From Blattamonas nauphoetae (lineage: Eukaryota > Preaxostyla > Oxymonadida), in contig JARBJD010000004.1 in the NCBI GenBank assembly GCA_033064195.1, positions 186,001 through 250,000 of the forward strand: 64,000 nt of DNA, written 5' to 3'. The notes under the pieces were generated by a model that did not search any database, was not told the origin of the DNA, and saw only the letters and a program-made list of their open reading frames with translations. The position numbers were made by a program, and so were the translations under genes. The stretch's first letter is position 1; each line of letters starts with the position of its first letter. Of this stretch, positions 1 to 10,487 are shown piece after piece.

Positions 1-215
1 ACTTTGCAATGTTTTATTCGACTTTGAACTATTCAGACTGTCCTTGTGAACATCAGTGGGTGAAGAAGTTGTTCGTCCTTCTTCTCCTCAGTCTCATTCT
101 TTCTTCTTATCGTCTCTTCAATCGCTGGGATGAGCGGCATTTCCTCAACAACTTTCTCTCCGACGTCCATGAACTCACTCAATCAGACCAGTTCATCGTC
201 CGTGAAAGAGACAGA

Positions 216-560
216 CTATCCAGCGCGCCGGCAAGTGAACTCATGCGTGGTGCACACAAACGGCGAAGGTCGTATGAGCGGTACAAGTTCGGATATCTCC
301 CTCGTGAGTCTGAACAGTGTGCTTGTTTGTTCTTCTTCGATTGATAGTGCTTGATTTCCTTCCTCCTTTTCCAAACCCATTTGTTTTCGAAGTCTTCTCT
401 CAGTATTGATTTGGGTTTCTGACTTTCGAGGTGTTTTTGTTCTGGGTGTGAGGAGGATGGCTGTTTCCATTCTTCGAATCTTTTCCGGAGTCGACGGTGG
501 TTCGGGCTCGGGTAGTGGTTCAGGCCGGGCTTCAGTCTCGGAGAGTCTATTGCGATTCAT
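216..560 (-). CDS. Unrecognised 5' exon of a minus-strand gene
   Basis: An ATG at 560 (minus) opens 114 codons rich in Pro, Glu, Arg and Lys, with a PEPLPEPEPPSTPEK stretch near residue 15; it looks disordered. A second open stretch on the same strand (about 190 down to 40, FMDVGEKVVEEMPLIPAIEE) has similar charged composition and could be the next exon, with a GT near 290 as a possible donor, but no splice pair keeps the frame cleanly. Product not recognised. It may also be a gag-like leader of an old element. Confidence 0.33.
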   Translation of the reverse strand: MNRNRLSETEARPEPLPEPEPPSTPEKIRRMETAILLTPRTKTPRKSETQINTERRLRKQMGLEKEEGNQALSIEEEQTSTLFRLTREISELVPLIRPSPFVCTTHEFTCRRAG

Positions 561-674
561 CTCTAAAACTTATAAATGGTGAGACATAAAGTTAAAATGA
601 TGGGGATAAAAAGAGAAACATACTCCCAAACCTGAAGGATTTAATTCTGTGAAGCAAAGTTAAAGTGGAATCAT

Positions 675-1258
675 CAGGGTTTATAGTTGTCTGACAGTTT
701 TAACGTTACCGTGAGGTTATATGACCTCACATCCCTCTTTCAGGAGGTGAGGTCTCCTGGTGTCCTAATTAGGAGACTGGAACCAAGGAATCTCACGAAG
801 ATCGGTCACAACACGACTCTTCGACACCATTTCACACTTTACCTTTCCTTCCACTTCACCGAACACGGTTTTCTTTCTCTATTTTTTCAAAATAATCACT
901 GAAATAGAATCGATGTCTGAAGGAGAAAATGGTGGTGGGTTCGATCAAACTTCAATTATCCCATTGAATGATTCTCAGTTGATAACTCTTTGATTTTTGA
1001 AGAAAGAATTGATCTTACACTCCATTTCGCCAAACAAAACGACTCTATGTTCACTGATACAACAAATTGAACCAGTGCAAACTCCAAAAAGTTGTTCATC
1101 TTTTTCCACTATCCACTTCACAATACGCTTATTCATTTCTTTTATAGTTGTTCTATCGATAAACAACTCTCCTCACGAAATTTGGAGCAAAAACAATAAT
1201 TGGAAAAAAGGTGAGGTCACTTTCGGGTGAGTCAGGTGAGGACCTTCTCAAAACCCTG
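675..1258 (+). mobile_element. 584-bp hAT-type MITE, copy 1
   Basis: Starts CAGGGTTTATAG and ends TCAAAACCCTG, so the termini are inverted CAGGG. It is flanked by a perfect 8-bp direct repeat GGAATCAT (667-674 and 1259-1266), the target duplication length of hAT transposons. The same element lies inverted at 12290-12872. It contains the palindrome CCTAATTAGG also found in the MITE at 13042. Small open frames inside it match between copies only because the DNA does; no transposase is present. Confidence 0.9.
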
Positions 1259-1329
1259 GGAATCATTGAGTGACAACAAGAACTCATATGAACAAAAGAA
1301 GAGAATACCTTTCATCCTTAGGTATTTGA

Positions 1330-1645
1330 ATGAATCAGAAATTGAAAGATGTAGAATCAGAGAAAACCTCAAAATACCCACTTTGCCCGATAACAATAAT
1401 CGTTTTGACAATATCTTCACAGCATGTAAACCATTTTTTCTCGAGAACAGTCCTTGACATTAAATGTATCATTTGTTAAGTGTATTTTATCTAAATCTGT
1501 ACGATAACAATGCATTTTATTGGGGGCAAAATGAACGGCTGGATATGGAGAAACTTGCTGATTAAGTTGAATAAAATGTGTGTATCGCTGCTTTGAGTAG
1601 TAATGTGAGGATTTCTCTGATCTGTGTGGGTCCATAATTCTCTAA
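1330..1645 (+). repeat. Degenerate copy of the ~590-bp MITE family
   Basis: Contains the family core GAAAACCTCAAAATAC followed by a CTTTGCCC segment and the CTTCACA motif, then the later block ending in GTGAGGATTTCTC. It aligns in order with the intact copies at 4160 and 28384, but its terminal repeats are gone. It sits against a hAT relic on its right. Confidence 0.55.
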
Positions 1646-2412
1646 AAAGATTGAACCTCGTCTTTTGATGGACAATTGTTTCCTGACTCTGAAGAAACGT
1701 AAGTGAGTTGCTGATTCGTGGTTGAAGAAAAGAAAGATGGGAGTGGACTTGTCTCTGGATTCTCATCTCTTCCAAGAACGGTTGAAATCACATCCAAACA
1801 AGCCCGCATTTCGGAGATAGCTGCTTGACAAGTGTTCCATCGTATTTGGATTGGTTTTGAGAGTGTTTTGGCTGGACGTCCAATCCGGTGTATTCTGAGT
1901 TGACTCTTTTCGGGTTTGTATGAGATTTTGTGATTAAGTGGATTTGTTTCATTGCTTTCGAGATGAGAAGAGAGATGGTTGACAGTTGAGGGGATTCGAA
2001 GGTGTGTTGAAGTGCGAGATTGAATTTGTGAGCGTGACATGTTTTGTGGTACATCGTTGGAATAGCGCGACTCATGCATCCAAGAAAGCCATTTAACGGC
2101 TTATCATTGCTGGTTCACTTTCTTCAAATCTTCATCTCTTCCAATCCACCAAAAAACATCTTTGTTTGGTTTGATTTGGACCAATTTTGAAATTAAACAT
2201 AGAACAGAATGTGGAGAAAACGAGTCGATGTTGGTTATCAGAGTTTGATCGAACAAATTATTACATGCGGTTGCAATGGACCAGAATAACCTGCGATCGG
2301 ATGTTGGAAACGTGTTTACTAACCATTTTGGCAAAAGGAAGAAAAAATGCTTGTTGAGAACAGTCCTAATTGGGGAATACGAGAAATCCTCAAAACACCT
2401 CATTGTGTCCAC
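1642..2412 (-). pseudogene. hAT transposase relic
   Basis: Minus-strand segments resemble the hAT transposases at 53.3-55.3 kb and 30-31.5 kb. RRLFWSIATACNNLF (about 2320-2280) corresponds to the KLFWTIADRLDSYF block there. TMYHKTCHAHKFNLALQ (about 2055) corresponds to the CSAHRLQLALK block. IRWNTCQAAISEM (about 1840) fits the RW segment that follows in hAT proteins. The frame changes between these blocks and the BED-finger and C-terminal dimerisation parts are not seen, so this is a dead fragment. Confidence 0.6.
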
Positions 2413-2720
2413 TTTTCAAAAAGTGTCCTAGTATTTCTCAACAACCTGTGAACCAATAATCATGAAATTTGTGAAAGAATCGTTTTTTGGTGAAACAGTT
2501 ATTCTGAAATCCTTTTGAAAACTCATTTTTTGGGAGTCTTTTTTCGATATCTTCACGATAAAAATGTTTTATGGTTTCAATCGGAGATCTGGATGTGGAG
2601 ATACGAGCTGAAACAGTTATAAAAATGTTAGTATTCCTGTAGAATCCTGAATTGTGAGGATTTCTCCTTCGATTGTCACTTTATTACCTACAATTCTGAT
2701 TTTGGAGTAAATTTTAAAAT
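2340..2720 (+). repeat. Second degenerate copy of the ~590-bp MITE family
   Basis: Carries GAGAAATCCTCAAAACACC, CTCAACAACCTGTGAACC, GGTGAAACAG and the TTTTTCGATAT...ACGATAAAAATG block, then GTGGAGAT and GTGAGGATTTCTCC, in the same order as the intact copies. Terminal inverted repeats are eroded. The copy at 1330 and this one bracket the hAT relic. Confidence 0.6.
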
Positions 2721-2759
2721 AATAGGGTTTTGAGATCGTGAATCCATGCCCAACTGTCA

Positions 2760-3420
2760 GACAATTCGACTTCAAACCACTGACCTAAATCTGTTTCAAT
2801 CGTTGGATGCCAATGTGGAATTCTGTATTCGACACACTAAGCTTTGCCGATGATCTTGACACACATCTTCGAATGGATCTGTTTAGTGAGAATCATCTTG
2901 ACTTCTATCTTCTCTTTGGATCGCTTGATCAAAAGAGAAAGCCATAGAAAGAGGCTTTCCTTTCTCTTCTGGAACGATACATATCCGTCCTCAGTCTAAT
3001 CCAACTCCCAACTGTCAAATCGGACTTCTATTCGTTCAAGGCAATAATCATCAACTCACCAGTCCATTTTCACTCTGACGAAGATTGCACTGCTCGTTCA
3101 ACCAACTTCAGTTCTGCCTAAACGATGTTTCAGCCAAACCACAAGAACCATGATACCATTCCGATCCCATTTGTCCTCCGAAGCTCTCACAATGCAGGGT
3201 GTAGTCGTCGCATGTATCCACGTCCACAATATCAACCAAATTCCAGAGCGAAACAAACTCCAATCCATCTGTTCACTCTCCTCCTCCGATATCTGCTCCA
3301 TTCATTGCATACAGGGTTCCGAATTTGCCAAGACTGTCGTTCACATCGTTATTCTCGTCGTTTTACGTTCATTTCACAGAAACCGTGCTTTTCAGCGAAT
3401 AAGGGTCAATTTTTGAGACA
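2760..3420 (+). pseudogene. Possible decayed coding sequence
   Basis: An ATG at 2809 opens a short protein-like frame (WNSVFDTLSFADDLDTHLRMD). The plausible coding signal then moves between frames (LERYISVLSLIQLPTVKSDF around 2975; TMQGVVVACIHVHNINQIPE around 3190). Composition is GC-richer than its flanks. No family recognised. A decayed gene is my reading; chance open frames are the alternative. Confidence 0.3.
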
Positions 3421-4159
3421 AAAATGATGTGATGGTGAAAAAAGTCATCAATTGTCGAAAACGACCATTTCATCGTCTCTTTCGATCAAAGGATGAACTA
3501 TATCCGAAAGCAACGTTCTGACAATGATAATGACAGTAGTTTACATGGCGAAAGTGGAACCTCCGCACTTTAGACGCTACTCCTCTTGGGAGAATCCACA
3601 AAATACAGTCAAATTCACAATGTTGATTGATAGACAGAAACAAAGCTGATATGTTTTTAAATTCAATTTTTTCATTAGTAATAAATGGAAACATATTCAA
3701 CTCCAACACATCTACAAAAAGTTCTCGAAAAGGAACACTTGATTCTGAAATCTCCACCAGCTCTTACACGATATGGAATGACAAATCTCAAATCGAGCAC
3801 TTTCGAATACGTCCACGAAGATATACCAGATGAGATTTGTCGAGTGTACGTCAATAAGTTCTTGAAAGGATCATGACTACATAATAGTCCTCAGAAATAG
3901 GAGTCAGCAGCCAACTGGTGCACGGAAGAAAGATTGATTGAATCAATGAAAAAAGAGAATTGTGAACTTGTTGGAACGCACAAGAAGGTCCTCGAACCAT
4001 TGAAGTATCACAGTTTGGACACAAGGAAAGAGTATTCCGTTCGATTAGACAATTGGTTGTCTTGTAGAGACCGTCCTCACACACTTATGTATCACGAGAG
4101 GTCATAAAAGCACTAAAAATCTCTTTTTGAACACAAATACATTGAATCCAACAGTTGAT
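3421..4159. other. Intergenic stretch without a supported feature
   Basis: AT-rich DNA with only short open frames on both strands that overlap one another. A plus-strand stretch near 3685-3876 reads plausibly (METYSTPTHLQKVLEK) but is too short and isolated to call. Confidence 0.4.
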
Positions 4160-4742
4160 AGATGTGTCATTAACCAGATTCTGTCAACAACCCGGAACCT
4201 GGGGTTGAAATCAACCATTTATGTCAAACTAAGAAAAACAATTTGAGATTTTTCCATCATGGCGAATCGGAGACATCCTCAAAAAACCTCGTTTTACGCC
4301 CTTTTGGTCGTGTCTCCAAATCATATCTCCACAACCTGTGGACCAATATGATGAACTTTTACACAGAAACGTTTTTTTCGAGAAAAGAATACTTTGACAA
4401 AAATGGGAAATAAGTTGGGTATTTGGTTAGTTGTGAAAAAACGTTATTGTTCTCGAAACCATATTTTTTGGGAAAAAAATATTGTTTTGTGAGTCTTTGT
4501 TCGATATATTCGCGATAAATATGCCTTTTATTTGGTTTAACACGGATATCTGGTTGTGGAGATTTGAGCTGAAAAAGTTTGAAAAATGAGTGTATTTCTG
4601 CTGTATACAGTATTTTGAGGTTTTCTCCGAGTCGCCAAGATAGAAAACTTTACAATTGAATTTTTGTCTTAGTTGGACCAATGTGGTTTCCTTCAACCCC
4701 AGGTTCCGGGTTGTTGACACGGACCGGGTTCATGACACATCT
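4160..4742 (+). mobile_element. ~590-bp MITE, intact copy
   Basis: Left end AGATGTGTCATTAACC and right end (read inward on the other strand) AGATGTGTCATGAACCCG form terminal inverted repeats that continue through the CAACCCGGAACCTGGGGTTGAA segment present at both ends. Length is 583 bp. It matches the copy at 28384-28980 end to end. No coding capacity. No clear target duplication is seen here. Confidence 0.85.
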
Positions 4743-5500
4743 CCGAACGTTCACTTTCATGTTCATCATTCTCACACATTTGTTCACGAGTTTTCAGTTT
4801 TTACGTTAGATCTTTCTTCCTCTTCACATTAGCAATTTTTTAACGAACATAAGTCGTCCCCGCACGGCTAGTGTTCTTTCATTGTGTTTTTGCACTCACC
4901 TTTTTCACCTCACATTTTCCCACTACTTTTCCTCACATCACATTTTTCTCGCATTTACACATATTAGGGTATGCCACAAAACCCATGGAATCCACATAAC
5001 TCAAACGTCCACGAAAAAGTCAAAGAGCATCACATTAGAAATGAGATGAGACCAATCAGAGTGTGTGCAAATTGATATTGAAGGAGATGAAGTGCAATCT
5101 TTATGTGTTGATCACCTGGAAAAACCGTTTAATGGGTACTATTCGGCTCACCTCATTAAATGACTAAATAATACATCAATTCACCCCCATTTCATCAGAA
5201 AAAGTTATTGAAAATGATATGAAATGCAAAACGAACGACATGAAACAGATCTCCACTGGTCGTTCAAGAGTCTCCACAATCCATAGTACTATGCAACTGA
5301 CCATGTAAGTAGCCAATCTACATGTGAGGGTGGCTTATACTGTTCCGAAACGAGAGAATTCAGTCCCTCAGTGATTTAAATGGCTCAACGGATCACTTTT
5401 GAGTTTGCCATCTGGTTCATTGATTAGATCTCAATTGTTCCTGCAGCGGTGCATGTTCTGTGAAAAGGAGACTGAGGATAAGATTTAAACGAAAGAAGGA
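4743..5500. other. AT-rich intergenic DNA, no gene seen
   Basis: No open frame with protein-like composition and no repeat shared with the rest of the window was found by eye. Confidence 0.4.
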
Positions 5501-5504
5501 CAGA

Positions 5505-7185
5505 TCAGACCTTCTGAGAACTTGATCGCGACATCACATTGTGGACATCAAGATCTGAGCAATTCATCAAGAATATGAACCGTCTGTAAAATGTGATGGA
5601 GAACCAACAAAATGATGATTGATAGATTAATGTGACAGACCATATCATCATCAGACAAGAGGTTGTTTCTCGTTGTCTTGCTTGGATCTTTTGTGAGATG
5701 AAGCTGAAAAGGAGAGAGAATATATCATGAATAGATGAAGAAGAACAAACACAGTAGTGAATAGCGACTGTATCTTGCGATCTGCGCGACCTAAATTGTT
5801 CTTGATCTGGATGAAAATTGCTCGACAGCCTATTCCCCTTAATTCTCTTTCTTTCTTCGATCTTCACAGGAGTGAGTGGCTGTATTCTCGACCTTCCCAT
5901 CGCCACTCCCTCCATCAAGCATCTGTCCTTGTTCCATTGCTCTTCCTCTTTCACATCGAACAGCTTTCCTTTTGTCTGCTGCTTGCATTGGTTAGCTTGT
6001 TCATCTCTCCCTTGTTCCAATTGACTCCCAGAATTCTGTAGAGCAGACGCGTCTCCTTCGCTTGCCTGCATGGAATCTCGCGGTGTGAAATAAGGTTGTG
6101 TGAAACGAGTCTTTGTCTTCGTTGTCGTCGTTTTCGTATGTGAGAAACGGGGAGCTGATGAGAAGGTTGCCTGGGAGAAGAGAGTGCGGAGGGAATGGTG
6201 GGGGCAGTCGAGCTCGTCGGAAGGCACAGACCAGTCTCGCATGAACTCTGCTGTGGGCAACCATACGAGCACGAGGGGACTGACGGAGTGTGTCCACGAG
6301 ACGAACGCCATTCGTGTTCCACCAATCGAGACAAGGCGAGTTGGACTGTCTGGAAGTAACAACTACACCGCAGAATGTCGGATCAGATGAGGGGGGGGCG
6401 ATTGCGGGCAGAAATCTGTATGAGTGGGTGGAGGATGGCGTACTCGTATTCTGTATCCTTCCTGCCGAGTGTACACCAGATGACGTAGTCGAAGGTGGAG
6501 AAGATGAAATGAGACCCATCGTCGCTGATGGCATCGCTCACGGTCGAAGCTGAAGAGGGTTGATCATCTCCGAACCAGCATATATTTCCGAGTTGGGGGA
6601 GCTGTTCGCGAAGAAGACGTTCGAGCGAGAAGAACGACGCGGAGAGAGTGAAAGGAATGAAAGCTCTGGTGTTGGCGTTGATGAGATCGACGTGGGCGAA
6701 TTCGACTGTTCCCAAACATTGTCCAATGGGATTCCTGAGGCTTCGGTGTGTGTGGTCATATTCATCCTGACTTCACAGATTTCGGTACTAAAAGCGAAAC
6801 GACAGAGCGATTTGTGTGGGCAGTGAAGCGACTCGAGAACAGCCGGCTGTTCAGGTGCTTGTTGAAGAGAGACAACGAGAGAGGGGGAGAGGTCGAGCGA
6901 GATGAGGTGAGTGGAGAGAGACAAAGGAGGGCCGTTGTGTGTGAATGTCAGCGAAGACTCGGAGAGGAGACGGTTCGACACCATCACGCGGCGAGTGAGT
7001 GGAGAGTGGCCGAAGCACGCATCGAATGCTCCTCTCCCTTCCCATCCACTTGCACTCCAACCAGCACTACTCCTGACCAGTCCAACACCAAAACCTCCAT
7101 CTCTGGTGCGTCGGTCTGCCCACTCATGACATGGCAGTCCTGAAGCTCCTTCTCTCCATAAAACAGACCCAACTCTCCAGTTCAA
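5505..7185 (-). CDS. Putative intron-containing host gene, beta-propeller-like
   Basis: The minus strand holds several protein-like stretches in different frames, as expected for exons. At about 6680-6420 lies SFFSLERLLREQLPQLGNIC...WFGDDQPSS with DDGSHFIFSTFDYVIWCTLG; at about 6345-6150 VSIGGTRMAFVSWTHSV...LVWLPTAEFMRDWSV. The G-x-x-F/V-W pattern resembles WD40 blades. The segment from 6362 to 5505 continues as a long charged, probably disordered tail. A splice acceptor (ACTTCCAG) lies near 6354 on the minus strand. The plus strand also shows long frames because the region is GC-rich; these read as shadows. The exact start and exons are not settled. Confidence 0.38.
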
Positions 7186-7737
7186 ACTAGGACTTGGCAG
7201 TGAAGCATCAGGTTCATATTTCGTGTCATGGTCCGAACTCGCCCTGCCTCACTCATGAACTATCTTGTTGTTTTCAATAGTTTAGAGGGCGAGATTCCTT
7301 CAGTTGTCTCATCCTTCTTGTTCATCTTTGGTGTTTTGATGGTTTCTCTTTCCTCGTTTTGTTCGTCAACCCAAAGTCGAATTCGGCAAGTGTTGACTTG
7401 GTGGGCCATATGTGATCGAGGTGTGTCTTGTCGTTTGTTTCAACTATCCCGTCCTCTCATCACAATAGGTCCACTATAGTGATGAGAACGCCTGATTGCC
7501 GAAATATTGATCATAGTGTCGTGATCGTCGCAACGAATTCCACACTCGGTTGATCCTGACTGTTGAGGGCGATTGGTGAACACTATCACTTCACCTTTTC
7601 GATTTCTCGGTTCATTTTACCCTTTTATCTGTCATTTCATCATAATTGTTCACTAAATTTTGTTTGATCATGGTTTGTGGTGAAGCGTCACAATGAAACA
7701 GCCCAACCAACAAAACACCCAAATTCAGATCACGCTC
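7186..7737. other. Intergenic stretch upstream of the tRNA-like gene
   Basis: No supported gene; one plus-strand 83-codon frame at 7228-7479 has a hydrophobic middle (VSSFLFIFGVLMVSLSSF) but no neighbour or family support. Confidence 0.35.
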
Positions 7738-7812
7738 GACGCTTGCGTGGTGCAATCGGTAGATCGCCCGCTTTGAAAGCTTGAGGACGCGGGTTCAAGA
7801 CCTACCAGCGTC
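7738..7812 (+). tRNA. tRNA-like gene, possible Ser (UGA anticodon)
   Basis: 75 nt. The ends pair GACGCT with AGCGTC (6 bp). A D-arm-like GTGGTGCAATCGGTAGA, a 7-nt loop TTTGAAA with central TGA, and a T-arm GCGGG-TTCAAGA-CCTAC follow in order and at normal spacing. The anticodon stem pairs at only 3 of 5 positions and the T-stem has one mismatch, and serine tRNAs normally have a long variable arm, so this may be a decayed tRNA or a tRNA-derived SINE head. A T-run directly downstream supports Pol III transcription. Confidence 0.42.
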
Positions 7813-7815
7813 CTC

Positions 7816-7825
7816 TTTTTTTTTT
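7816..7825 (+). terminator. Pol III-type T-run
   Basis: Ten consecutive T residues begin four bases after the tRNA-like gene, a suitable Pol III terminator. Confidence 0.45.
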
Positions 7826-7899
7826 CTCAACTTAGAATTTTTTGGCCCACCAACTCGACATTTGCCGTCGAATTCTACGCCAATTGACTTCCAGCGAGT

Positions 7900-9206
7900 C
7901 TACAACCATCTACGTCAGCTTCACCCCACACATCCTGCAGCTCACCCTCCCAAACTCCTTAGTCGCATCTCCACACACAACTGTAATCCTGACACTGTTG
8001 TCTCCACCTATCATATCCAACGAGATCATCGCCTGAGCATCAGGCAGCCAGAACACAGGCGAGTCGGGAGGCGCGCAGCATAGTTCGTCGGAGACAGGGA
8101 GAAAGTGTTGTGGAAGGAGCGAGAACTGCGCGGAGTGAGAATCTAGAGAGAGCGAGGGTTTCATGCGGACCCCGCTGCATCACAACGTCACGTCATCACT
8201 GCCCATCCCGCACAGAGCAGCAACGAGCGTAAGGAGAGCGTCCAGATTCTCGAATCTGTTCATTTCCATCGTAGACGAACTGTTTTTTTGCGGAGTGTCA
8301 TTTCAACCGACAGGGTGACAGACTTGACTTTTTTGGTATTGGACAAGTGGGCGAATAGTGAAGCTTGTGGCGACTTTAAGTCGATGTGGAGACAGCCGTC
8401 GATGAGAGGTTGTGGGACTTGTGGTTGGACAGTTTGGTGAACGTGTTGGACGGAAGAGACGGGAAGAGGAAACTTCTCGTCAAACTCGTCACGAAACCGT
8501 CGTCGGTTAGCTCTGTCTCGCTCTAAATCGGTCAGATCGAGTTCTCTCCTCGATAAAAAACACTCCTTTGTACATCAGACTGAAATTGAAGATTGTGTTC
8601 TTCATGTTGGACATTTGGAGGATGAGCGCTAGAAGAAGCGACGTAGTGAATATCGGTGACTCGTTCTCCTTCAGCAGCACTTGTCCAGATTCTACCAATA
8701 TCCTTTTCAGCATCAGCTTCAGTTCAAAGGTCGTGTTGATCTGCTGACGCTCACCTCCAGCCTTGCCAAACTTGCAGAGGACTCCTTCGACTGTCTGTGC
8801 AATCTGTGGCACTTCAGGGTTGTGCGAGATGGTGGACATCATCACCGATCTGATGTCCTTCAGAGTGGTCGACGATTGCGTTGGGTATTCGCCTCTCAAT
8901 CTTTCAGCTTTTCTTCGTTCTCGATCTTCTCTTGATAGCCGTCTTTGAAGGGGTGACCGGGATCTGCTCTTCTCTTTCTCTTCGCTCTGTTTCTTTTTCA
9001 TCCTCTTTCGATTCTTCCTCTTTTCCATATTCAATCCGAGGATCCTTTTCTCCATCGTTCGCATCCCATTCCTTTCCATCTTCACGACTTCCAGCAATGT
9101 CCCCCATCCCTCTCATTGTCCTTGCACATTCCATCTTTGCTCCATCTGTCTTTGTTCTCTTTCTCATTCTGCAGTTTGTCGGTTCATGTGATGAAATCCA
9201 ATTCAC
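7900..9206 (-). CDS. Putative host gene with charged N-terminus
   Basis: Minus-strand segment 9097-8507 is one long frame. It has a Lys/Arg/Glu-rich, RS-like head (EEKEKSRSRSPLQRRLSRED at about 8975-8915), then an amphipathic, helix-rich body (SVMMSTISHNPEVPQIAQTV; TTSLLLALILQMSNMKNT) recalling ARM/HEAT-type proteins such as the one at 20 kb. A further minus-strand stretch at 8164-7900 (VSDELCCAPPDSPVFWLPDA, then ISLDMIGGDNSVRITVVCG) may be a later exon. Another frame at 9206-8904 is also charged. Start and introns are uncertain; no family recognised. Confidence 0.42.
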
Positions 9207-9209
9207 GTC

Positions 9210-10487
9210 ACAGGTCCTGTGTCTGATTTATCGAAGTGTTCGGAGGACTTAAGTATCAATCCATGGCTTGCTGTATTGTAGGGAAATTGAACCAAGGTGC
9301 TGAGTTTCAGCATTTCGATGGTGAGATCTGCCCTTATCCGATCTTAAAAGTGTCTGAATTGAATCAGTTCAACCTCGGTGGTCAGGAGTGTTTTATCATG
9401 AACAATGATGTGATATTGACATGAAAATTCCATCTCCACATTCATCATGGAAATTACTGTGACTATGGGGTGAGAAAAAGAATGGGCTTCATCTCCCCCA
9501 GTTTCAATTTGCACACCCAATTTCTTGTCCACACCTGTTTCTTTTGTGATTCTCTTTCACTTTTTGGTGGACGTTTGATTTATGTGGATTCCAGGGGTTT
9601 TGTGGTTTTCCCTTACCCTTCCATTCTCGCCGTTGGAGGAAGCTGTGGTTGAATTTTTTGACATTTTTGTTCAATACCAGTCTCACAATTTAACTTTTTC
9701 GTCTTTTCACTTCGAAACTTTTCACAGTATTTTGCTGTTTGTGAACTACTTCAGCCCCGTTTTATTTTACATTGTTTGTTTCACTTAATTGGACTAAAAG
9801 AAGGTGAAACAAGGTAAAATGAAGCGGGCAAGGATAGTTGCAGATGGTGAAATGACGATCGGCAAAAACTGTGTGAAATGTGACACCAATTGTGTGATTT
9901 GAGTCTGTCTTCTCCTTTTTATGTCTTAAAAAGAAAAAAAAAGATTTCAAAATTGTCAGTGAAATGTTGAATTTTACAAAATAGTTTCGAGATCTCAGCG
10001 CAACCGTTGAATGGTGGATAAAAGCAATATTTCGGAAAGTTGAGGAAACGGAAATTAGCAGGGGTTAGGGTTGGATCCCAAGGGTCCCAAGATTTTGGAA
10101 AATCTTCACACACTTTTGCATGAAACTCGAAATGAAATGAAATATCACCTTCAGTTGATGATGAAAGTGAATCATCATCAAAACTGACAATTCAAGGGAT
10201 GGCTGAAATTGAAGAATGTTTTTGAGTGAAGCAAATAATTGTGGAGAGGATTCTGTCAACAAAAGACTGTTGAACTTCAACTGTCGGTAACGCGATTGAC
10301 AATGGAGTAGACTGTTTGATGGAAGGAGTCAAAATCAGATCAACAGGTGACAGGATCCAGAGAACGATATACTAATCCATGATATTGAAAAAATGAAGAC
10401 ATACAATGACTCCTTCATCTTACAAACTGTTCAGAAGGTGTGAGAGGAGTAAGATCGTGTTGTTTTGGTCGAGTCATTTTCAGTTGT
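9210..10487. other. AT-rich intergenic DNA
   Basis: Only short, overlapping open frames on both strands. No repeat shared with the rest of the window was noticed until the fold-back begins at 10488. Confidence 0.4.

Noticed and set aside
687-1230. Small conserved proteins in the 584-bp repeat (71 and 77 codons, matching frames in both copies)
   Set aside because: Both copies match as DNA throughout, including outside the frames; the element is a MITE with CAGGG ends and an 8-bp duplication, so coding is not needed to explain the conservation.
5757-7143. Several long plus-strand open frames in the 5.8-7.1 kb region
   Set aside because: They overlap minus-strand frames with more protein-like content; in GC-rich DNA both strands stay open, and the plus translations lack coherent hydrophobic pattern or motifs.
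8681-9252. Plus-strand frames rich in Phe/Ser/Leu
   Set aside because: They are the antisense of Glu/Lys/Arg-rich minus-strand coding sequence, which predicts exactly this composition.
9260-10280. Short frames on both strands suggestive of small proteins
   Set aside because: No splice-compatible neighbours, no motif, and AT-rich composition typical of the intergenic DNA here.
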